The notes beneath the pieces are model-generated. The model saw only the letters and a program-made list of their open reading frames with translations, did not search any database and had not been told where the DNA came from. Both the position numbers and the translations under genes were made by a program. A stretch of 39,442 nt of DNA from Candidatus Kuenenia stuttgartensis. GTDB taxonomy: Bacteria > Planctomycetota > Planctomycetia > Pirellulales > UBA1268. Shown here one piece after another: positions 33,261 through 39,442 of this stretch. Each line of letters opens with the position of its first letter. Position 1 is the stretch's first letter. The stretch covers positions 1 through 39,442 of the forward strand of contig CAMBFA010000013.1 of the NCBI GenBank assembly GCA_945865325.1, given 5' to 3'.

Positions 33261-34115
33261 TCACTTCCGAGCCGGCAGCACCTGGATCTCGACCCGGCGA
33301 AACTCGATCGGATGGCTCTCCGACTGGAGCGAGATCGTGCCCCCGTCGAGGAGGAGCTTGCCGTCACGCTTCGCGATCAGCCCCTTGGAATGCGGGTCGT
33401 TGGGATCGAGCTGCGCCCCTTCGTACTCGAGCACCGGCTCCCCGTTGACCAGATGCCGGATGACCTTGTCGCCGTCGACTTCCACCTCCACCGCCACCCA
33501 CTGGTCGCCCCGGTAGGTCTGCGACTTCGAGGTCGTGCAGTGGGGGGTGAAGAGCTTGCCGTTCATGACGACGTTCGTGCCGGGGGTGCAGAGGTTCGCC
33601 GTCGTCCGCTCCCCCTCGGGGGCCCCTCCCAGAAACTGGACCTCGATCGACGCCGGGAAATCCTGGTCGAGCGTCATTCCCTTTGGGTCCTCACCATGGA
33701 GCATCACGCCGGAGTTGCGGATCGCCCAGCCCGGCCCCCCCGGGCACTGCTCGCCGGTGAAGCGGTAGTCGATCCGGAGCTTGTATCGGGAAAATGGCTC
33801 GGCGAAGAACAGGTGGCCGAACTTCTCCCCGAAGGTCGGATACTTGGCCGGGTCGTAGACGACCTTGAGGACGCCATCCTCGACGCGGAAGGTGTCGCCG
33901 TAGTTGTCGCCGAGGGCTTCGCCGCGGATCTTCGGCGTCCAGCCTGTCAGGTCCTTGCCGTTGAACAGCGGCCGCCAAGCCGGCTCCGCGGCGTGGGTGA
34001 TGCCCGGGGCGACCGCCGCGGCCCCCGCTCCGAGCGCCAAGATCACCACCATCCAGCGGATGAGATTCACTCCCGCCATCCGGCGAAGCAGCGGAGACCG
34101 ACACGAAGACGACAT
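33261..34115 (-). CDS. DUF1080 domain protein (3-keto-disaccharide hydrolase / LamG-like), secreted
   Basis: WRPLFNGKDLTGWTPKIRGEALGDNYGDTFRVEDGVLKVVYD...HLFFAEPFSRYKLRIDYRF...AIRNSGVMLHGEDP: DUF1080 hallmark, preceded by a signal sequence. Confidence 0.92.
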   Translation of the reverse strand: MSSSCRSPLLRRMAGVNLIRWMVVILALGAGAAAVAPGITHAAEPAWRPLFNGKDLTGWTPKIRGEALGDNYGDTFRVEDGVLKVVYDPAKYPTFGEKFGHLFFAEPFSRYKLRIDYRFTGEQCPGGPGWAIRNSGVMLHGEDPKGMTLDQDFPASIEVQFLGGAPEGERTTANLCTPGTNVVMNGKLFTPHCTTSKSQTYRGDQWVAVEVEVDGDKVIRHLVNGEPVLEYEGAQLDPNDPHSKGLIAKRDGKLLLDGGTISLQSESHPIEFRRVEIQVLPARK

Positions 34116-34235
34116 TTTCAGGCTCCAGACGAGACAAGAGCAACCGGGGCGCGAACCCCACGACCCACCCCATCAGCATACCCGGCCGCCGCAGGAACAG
34201 GGCACCGCCGCGGCCCCACGCCCCATCCGGGGCGT

Positions 34236-35510
34236 TCATGGCCCGAGGAGCGCCAGCGGTATGACGGCGACTCCGTCGGGGCGCCGGTAGGCCCGCGGGC
34301 CGGTCGAGAGAACGACCGTATCGACAACGTTTTCCTCAAGCTCCCGTTGCAGCCAGAGGAGATGCTTCACGTCGGCGTCGTCGACGGCCCCGCCGAGCTT
34401 CACTTCGATGGCCAGCACCCTCCCGTCGGCTCGCTCCACGATGAGGTCAATTTCCCGCTCGCCGCCAAAGGTTCGCAGGTGCCCAACGCGAGCCTCGGCT
34501 GCCTGGGCATAGACCCGCACGGACAACGCGGCGAGCGATTCGAAGAGTGCGCCCACGAGCGGACCCTTCCCGGGCTTAGAGGCACTCTCGCCCCCCAGAA
34601 GCGTCTCGGCCGTTGCTCCGAGGAGCCGCGCGGCCAGCGCCGGATCGGCGAGGTGGTGTTTGGAAGGATGGGTGAGCCTCGCCAGCGGGTTGCGGCTCGG
34701 GGCCCACGCCGGCACCGGATCGACAATCCAGAGGCGTTCGAGCACGTCGCGGTAGGGAGCCGTGGCTCCCTTGCTCGGTTTGACACCCTCGCCGCCGGTG
34801 GCGGCGTCCCGGATAGTCTCGTACGCAGCGGTGGTGGACGTCGCCGCTGCATAAGCGCGCAGCCACCGTCGGACGAGCTCCGGCCGGCGCACCCGCAGGC
34901 CCAGCTCCTCCAGATCAGCGTCCACAATCCGCGCCAGGTAGCCGTCCAGGTGGGTCCGGAGGGGACGGCCCGACAGTCCCCGAAACGCTGGGAATCCCGA
35001 GTTGACGATCTCATCGACATAGTCGCACAGACCGACGTCAGTGGATCCGTCGATGGCCGGCCGCCCCCCTGCCAAGAGCATGGCGAGGCTCACCGTGGCC
35101 TTCTCCCGGCGACGCTCGAAGAAGGAGAGCGGCCGCATCCGGAGCGTCACGATCCGGCCGGCCCCAGAATGGGTCGCTGCAGCGCCGGGCGTCGCGGAGC
35201 CGGTCAACAAAAAACTGCCTGGGTCGGCGCCGTCGTCGACCGCCCGTTTCACGGCATCCCACACTGGCGGGTACCGCTGCCACTGGTCGATGAGGACCGG
35301 CAGCGGGCCAGCCAGGGAGAGGTGCGGATCCGCGGCGACGACGGAACGCTGGGCAGGAACATCAAGACGCCGGACGGTGGCCGCAAACCGCGCGGCAGAG
35401 GCCGTTTTCCCGACCCCTTTGGGCCCCTCCAAGGCAATCGCAGGAACGGCAACGAGCAGCGCTGCCAGCTCGTCGTCCAAAACCCTTTCAATATAAGGCT
35501 TTTTCTCCAT
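34236..35510 (-). CDS. AAA+ ATPase with DUF4143-type C-terminus
   Basis: IALEGPKGVGKTASAARFAATVRRLD...VLIDQWQRYPPVWDAVKRAVDDGADPGSFLLTGSATP...; C-terminal GGEREIDLIVERADGRVLAIEVKLG (PD-(D/E)xK-like). Confidence 0.88.
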   Translation of the reverse strand: MEKKPYIERVLDDELAALLVAVPAIALEGPKGVGKTASAARFAATVRRLDVPAQRSVVAADPHLSLAGPLPVLIDQWQRYPPVWDAVKRAVDDGADPGSFLLTGSATPGAAATHSGAGRIVTLRMRPLSFFERRREKATVSLAMLLAGGRPAIDGSTDVGLCDYVDEIVNSGFPAFRGLSGRPLRTHLDGYLARIVDADLEELGLRVRRPELVRRWLRAYAAATSTTAAYETIRDAATGGEGVKPSKGATAPYRDVLERLWIVDPVPAWAPSRNPLARLTHPSKHHLADPALAARLLGATAETLLGGESASKPGKGPLVGALFESLAALSVRVYAQAAEARVGHLRTFGGEREIDLIVERADGRVLAIEVKLGGAVDDADVKHLLWLQRELEENVVDTVVLSTGPRAYRRPDGVAVIPLALLGP

Positions 35511-35594
35511 GAAAAGCCATTCTACCGCACTTTCTATCGTACCTCTAGTGGTCGTTTCATCGGGTTCCTAGTGGGCTTTTTCTCGGTTCTTCTT

Positions 35595-35622
35595 GGGGGG
35601 GAAGGGGGGGTTTTTCCGGGGG
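35595..35622 (+). other. G-tract cluster with G-quadruplex potential
   Basis: GGGGGGG-AA-GGGGGGG-TTTTTCC-GGGGG on the plus strand, in the intergenic gap. Confidence 0.55.
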
Positions 35623-35681
35623 CCTGATTCGGCAGGCAGCCCCCCGCTCGGTCTTGCTCGAGCCACGGAAGTCCTGCCCCA

Positions 35682-37181
35682 TCACCGCCGCGTCGGCGGG
35701 GCGAGGCTGACGGTGACGGTCTTCGTCTCGAGGTAGGGGTCGAGGCCCCGCTCCCCCAGTTCGCGGCCGAAGCCCGATTGCTTGAAGCCGCCGAACGGGG
35801 CGGCGGCGTCGAAGACGTCGTAGCAGTTCACCCACACCGTCCCCGCCCGGAGGCGGCGGGCGACGTCGTGCGCCCGGGCCACGTCGCGCGTCCACACCGC
35901 CGCGGCGAGGCCGAAGTCGGTGGCGTTGGCGCGGCGAACGAGCTCGTCGGTATCTTTGAAGCGGAGCACCGAAAGGACGGGGCCGAAGATCTCCTCGCGG
36001 GCGATCGACATCGTGTCGCTGACATTCGTAAACACCGTCGGCTCGATGAAGAAGCCCTTCGTGCCGTGCCGCTTCCCGCCGGTGGCACACGTCGCCCCCT
36101 CGCGCTTCCCCGCTTCGATGTAGCCGAGGATCTTGTCGAACTGCGCCTGGTCGACCTGCGGCCCCTGCTCGGTGTCGGGATGAAACGGATCACCGACGCG
36201 CCGCTGCCGCGACAGCTCCACGACGCGTTCCACGAAGGCGTCGTGGATCGAGTCCTCGACGAACAGCCGCGACCCGGCGCAGCAGCACTGCCCTTGATTG
36301 AGATGGATCCCCAGATGGGCCCCCGCCACGGCCGCATCGAGATCGGCATCGGCGAAGACGATGTTGGGGCTCTTTCCCCCGAGCTCAAACGTCAGCCGCT
36401 TGAGGCTCGTTGCCGCCTGCCGCATGATGATCCGCGCCGTCTCGCCGGAGCCGGTGAAGGCGATCTTGTCGATGCCCGGATGGTTGACCAGCGCCGCGCC
36501 GGCCGTCGGTCCGTAGCCGGGCACAACATTGATCACGCCGTCGGGGATCCCCGCTTTCTGCGCCAGCCGGGCCAGGCGCAGGCAGGTCAGCGGCGTCTGC
36601 TCGGCCGGCTTCATGACGATCGTGCAGCCGGCGGCCAACGCCGGCCCCCACTTCCAGGCCACCATCAGGATCGGGAAGTTCCACGGGATCACCTGCCCCA
36701 CGACCCCCACCGGCTCGCGGCGCGTGTAGCAGTGGTAGTTGCCGTTGATCGGGATCGTCGCGCCCTGGATCTTGTCGGCCCAGCCGGCGTAGTAGCGGAG
36801 GCATTGCACAGCCAGCGGGATGTCGATGGCCCGTGCGTCGGCCACCGGCTTGCCGTTGTCGAGAGACTCCAGCGCCGCGAGGTCATCGATCTCGGCCTCG
36901 ATCAGGTCGCACAGCCGGTGCATGAGCCGGCCGCGCTCGCGGGCATCCAGCCGCGGCCAGGGGCCGGCGTCGAAGGCGGCCCGGGCGGCCTTCACGGCCG
37001 CGTCGATGTCGGCGGCATCCCCTTCGGCAACGTCGGCGATCGGCTCTTCGGTGGCCGGATTGACGGTGGCGAAGGTCCGGCCGCTGCGGGCGGGAACCCA
37101 CTGCCCGGCGATGAACAGCTGCGACTGGCGAATCCTCGCTGGCCCGGAGGGCCGATGAGCGGGGGGCGTGGCGGTGGCCAT
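35682..37181 (-). CDS. Aldehyde dehydrogenase family protein
   Basis: [35 protein letters not shown]...[35 protein letters not shown]...FTGSGETAR...[16 protein letters not shown]...[18 protein letters not shown]. Confidence 0.95.
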   Translation of the reverse strand: MATATPPAHRPSGPARIRQSQLFIAGQWVPARSGRTFATVNPATEEPIADVAEGDAADIDAAVKAARAAFDAGPWPRLDARERGRLMHRLCDLIEAEIDDLAALESLDNGKPVADARAIDIPLAVQCLRYYAGWADKIQGATIPINGNYHCYTRREPVGVVGQVIPWNFPILMVAWKWGPALAAGCTIVMKPAEQTPLTCLRLARLAQKAGIPDGVINVVPGYGPTAGAALVNHPGIDKIAFTGSGETARIIMRQAATSLKRLTFELGGKSPNIVFADADLDAAVAGAHLGIHLNQGQCCCAGSRLFVEDSIHDAFVERVVELSRQRRVGDPFHPDTEQGPQVDQAQFDKILGYIEAGKREGATCATGGKRHGTKGFFIEPTVFTNVSDTMSIAREEIFGPVLSVLRFKDTDELVRRANATDFGLAAAVWTRDVARAHDVARRLRAGTVWVNCYDVFDAAAPFGGFKQSGFGRELGERGLDPYLETKTVTVSLAPPTRR

Positions 37182-37265
37182 GGGTCGATCTCCTCCGGCT
37201 GGATTTCCTGGAAAGTTGCCCCCGTCAGGCTACCTGCTATAGGATCAGGGGGACAATATTCGGGG

Positions 37266-37281
37266 TGGCATGCGTCATGCT
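37266..37281 (+). promoter_or_regulatory. Candidate sigma-54 -24/-12 promoter
   Basis: TGGCATGCGTCATGCT: GG (37267-68), exactly 10 nt, GC (37279-80); close to TGGCAC-N5-TTGCW. About 85 bp upstream of ATG 37365. Confidence 0.45.
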
Positions 37282-37364
37282 GCCGGTACAGGCTCTCCTC
37301 GGCCAGTGTGCCGGGGGAATCGTTTCCAGATCGAATCCAGATCGTTTCCAGGAGAATCAAACTG

Positions 37365-37931
37365 ATGCGTAAAGCTTTCTTGATGGCGGTGGCGCTGGTG
37401 CTCGGCGTCGCCGTGACGGCTTCGGCCGAGGTGACCAGCGGCCCGCAGGCCGGTGATTCGGTCGGCGCGTTCACGGTGACAAAGGTCGCCGGCAACGCCG
37501 ACGACGGTGTCGAGGCGGGCAAGAGCCTCTGCTACCGCTGCAAGATGGGCGCCCGCCCGGTGGTGATGGTGTTTGCCCGCACGGCCGACCCGAAGCTCGC
37601 CAAGCTGCTGAAGAAGATCGAGGAAGAGGTCGAGGAGCACCAGTCGGAGAAGCTCACGAGCTTCGTCAACATGATCGGTGGCGATGCCGAGAGCCTGAAG
37701 AAGGCGGCAGCCGAGTTCGTGAAGACGAACGATCTCAAGCGGATCGCTTTCGTTGTCCCCGATGACACGAAGAACGGCCCCGAGGACTTCAAGATCTCCT
37801 CCGACGCCGATCTGACGGTCGTCTGCTACAAGAACGGCAAGGTTCAGACCAACCACGCCTTCTCGAAGGGTCAGCTCGACGACGCCAGCATCGACGCGGT
37901 CGTGAAGGCCTCGTGCGCCCTGGTCGAGTGA
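37365..37931 (+). CDS. Secreted thioredoxin-like-fold protein with CxxC (CYRCKMG)
   Basis: Signal MRKAFLMAVALVLGVAVTASA; GDSVGAFTVTKVAGNADDGVEAGKSLCYRCKMGARPVVMVFARTADPKLAKLLKKIEEE...; SD aggaga before ATG. Confidence 0.78.
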   Translation: MRKAFLMAVALVLGVAVTASAEVTSGPQAGDSVGAFTVTKVAGNADDGVEAGKSLCYRCKMGARPVVMVFARTADPKLAKLLKKIEEEVEEHQSEKLTSFVNMIGGDAESLKKAAAEFVKTNDLKRIAFVVPDDTKNGPEDFKISSDADLTVVCYKNGKVQTNHAFSKGQLDDASIDAVVKASCALVE

Positions 37932-37978
37932 GGCAGCTTTGCCTCGGCTGATCGATCGAGTCAGCCGCGAATCCAAGG

Positions 37979-38012
37979 ACGGCCCGGGAGACCTTCTCCC
38001 GGGCCGTTTTTT
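37979..38012 (+). terminator. Rho-independent terminator
   Basis: ACGGCCCGGGAGA-CCT-TCTCCCGGGCCGT followed by a T run (TTTTTTT counting the stem T). Confidence 0.93.
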
Positions 38013-38058
38013 TGCGCGCCAGGCCTGCCGCCCAGGCTTTTTTCCCACCCCTCCCCCC

Positions 38059-38087
38059 CATGACGCATCCCCGATCGGCGGGTATAG
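38059..38087 (+). promoter_or_regulatory. Candidate housekeeping promoter for tRNA-Met
   Basis: ATGACG (38059-38064), 17-bp spacer, TATAGT (38082-38087). Confidence 0.55.
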
Positions 38088-38132
38088 TTGGGACAGGTTC
38101 CCTCCGGGCGAGTTCCGGGGTGGGTTCCGCAG

Positions 38133-38206
38133 GGCAGCGTAGCTCAGTTGGTTAGAGCACCGGCTTCATAAGCCGGGTGTCGCCGGTTCAAGTCCGGCCG
38201 CTGCTA
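38133..38206 (+). tRNA. tRNA-Met (anticodon CAT; elongator-type, tRNA-Ile2 not excluded)
   Basis: GGCAGCG TA GCTCAGTTGGTTAGAGC A CCGGC TTCATAA GCCGG GTGTC GCCGG TTCAAGT CCGGC CGCTGCT A: full cloverleaf; CCA not encoded; first acceptor pair is G-U. Confidence 0.95.
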
Positions 38207-38209
38207 GTT

Positions 38210-39340
38210 TCAGGATAAAACGGTCTGTTTCCTGTCAGCCGGCCGGAGGAACGTCTCCGTCGTCGGGGAAAACGACAACAGCGATCCCATCACGAGGCCT
38301 GCCGCCAGGCCGCCGATGTGGCAGGCGTTGTCGATGTTCGGAATGAAAAAGCCGAGCGCTAGGTTGATCACGACCGTCAGGCCGATGCCGGTGGTCAAGT
38401 GACGGCGCACGACCGGGGGGAGGCGACCCCACGCGCGGATGCCCGTCGCCAGCAACACGCCGGCGAGCCCAAGCACGCCTCCGCTGGCGCCGATGCTCTG
38501 ACGCGGTTCGGCGACCAAGCTGGCGACAGAACCGGCCACCCCGCAGCCCAGGAACAGGAGCACCATCCTTCCCGGCCCGAACAGATTGGCTACCTGCAAT
38601 CCGAGGATCTGAAACAACAACACGTTCATGCCCAGATGCATGAAATTGGCATGGAGGAAGATCGGCGTCACGAGGCGCCAAATCTCCCCCGCGAAGATCC
38701 GCTCATTGACCTTGGCGAAGAGTTCCACGAGGCGCTCGTTGCCGATGGCCAGACCGACCAGCGATGGCCCGAGGAGCGCCAGCATGACGCCGACCATGGT
38801 CCATGTGACACGGTGATTCCCCCCCCCCAGGTGCGTTGCAAGGAGCCTGTCATCCCGGCCGGGGACCGCCTCCACCAGCGCGTCGGACCGGCCCAGCTGT
38901 TGCAGGCGCTGGCGCCGACGAACGGTTTGCACAAGCGGAACGACGAGATTCATCACAAGGACAACGATGATGAACAGGAGGACTTGGAACTCGCCGTTCT
39001 CCATTCCATCAGCCCACCATTTCCGCACACTCGAGCCGATGAAGATAAGAAAGGGCAGCCCGAAGAACATCGCTCCGATCGTGAGGGCGCGCCCATTGCG
39101 CCGCAACCAATACTCCTGCCGTTCGGCTAGGGCACGGGCAATCTCGGGAACGGCATGGAGGTCGATCGGATTGCCAGGTTGGAGGCCATCGATCTCGTCG
39201 ATCGGCGAGAGTTTGTCGGTCGCGGCGAGCGTCACGAGGTCGGCGAGCGAGCCGACCTGATACACGATCTTCCCTCCGCGGATGACACGGATAGGGAGGG
39301 AAATCTCCGGGTTCGGACGGGCACCTTGGTCATCGGCCAT
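38210..39340 (-). CDS. Rhomboid-family intramembrane serine protease
   Basis: ITPIFLHANFMHLGMNVLLFQILG-like VTPIFLHANFMHLGMNVLLFQI, SIGASGGVLGLAGVLLA (GxSG), NACHIGGLAAGLVMG. ATG at 39340 preceded by GAGAGGAGC. Confidence 0.93.
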   Translation of the reverse strand: MADDQGARPNPEISLPIRVIRGGKIVYQVGSLADLVTLAATDKLSPIDEIDGLQPGNPIDLHAVPEIARALAERQEYWLRRNGRALTIGAMFFGLPFLIFIGSSVRKWWADGMENGEFQVLLFIIVVLVMNLVVPLVQTVRRRQRLQQLGRSDALVEAVPGRDDRLLATHLGGGNHRVTWTMVGVMLALLGPSLVGLAIGNERLVELFAKVNERIFAGEIWRLVTPIFLHANFMHLGMNVLLFQILGLQVANLFGPGRMVLLFLGCGVAGSVASLVAEPRQSIGASGGVLGLAGVLLATGIRAWGRLPPVVRRHLTTGIGLTVVINLALGFFIPNIDNACHIGGLAAGLVMGSLLSFSPTTETFLRPADRKQTVLS

Positions 39341-39442
39341 GGCTGCTCCTCTCGTGAACTCCGACGCGGATGCGGAATCGCCGCCACCGTCTCGTAACCA
39401 ATCGCCATTCATTTCGCGATGACGCGGTGATTTCCCCATCAC

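Noticed and set aside
34236-35510. AAA+/DUF4143 ATPase as evidence of a defence island
   Set aside because: Solitary gene with metabolic neighbours; no nuclease, methylase or integrase partners seen.
33312-35627. 771-aa plus-strand ORF spanning antisense of DUF1080 and the AAA+ gene
   Set aside because: Crosses two well-supported minus-strand genes and their intergenic region; low-complexity composition.
35778-37364. N-terminal part of the 717-aa plus-strand ORF ending at 37931
   Set aside because: Upstream portion is antisense to aldehyde dehydrogenase; the real gene begins at ATG 37365 with an SD and signal peptide.

Overview
High-GC chromosomal window with housekeeping genes and an overall character that suggests a planctomycete (inferred from gene content and family resemblance; no database was run). 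I see no prophage, transposon, CRISPR array or defence island. The content falls into four groups. (1) A dispersed set of archaeal-type tetrahydromethanopterin (H4MPT) C1-transfer genes between about 1.5 and 14.2 kb: mch, mtdB-like, fae, a CitG/Orf5-like gene, a PTPS-like gene and two ATP-grasp ligases. (2) GTPase and chromosome genes: rsgA, hflX, smc preceded by an unusual FlgI-like/HEAT lipoprotein gene, and mutS. (3) A minus-strand run of SRP RNA - dnaX - recR - rpoN - nrdR. (4) Metabolic and accessory genes: an FdhF/YdeP-type molybdoenzyme, DUF1080, an AAA+/DUF4143 ATPase, an aldehyde dehydrogenase, a secreted thioredoxin-like protein, tRNA-Met(CAT) and a rhomboid protease. RNase P RNA is also present. 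The strongest second-look signal is a fully equipped recoding site in dnaX: an A9 run in the lysine codons, an upstream GGAG, a downstream 7-bp stem, and immediate stops in both alternative frames. It would give a gamma-length product of about 428-433 aa against a 658-aa tau. Next are an SRP RNA with a non-GGAA apical loop abutting the dnaX start codon, and a FlgI-derived lipoprotein split by HEAT-like repeats and translationally coupled to smc. All calls are from reading the sequence; no searches were run.
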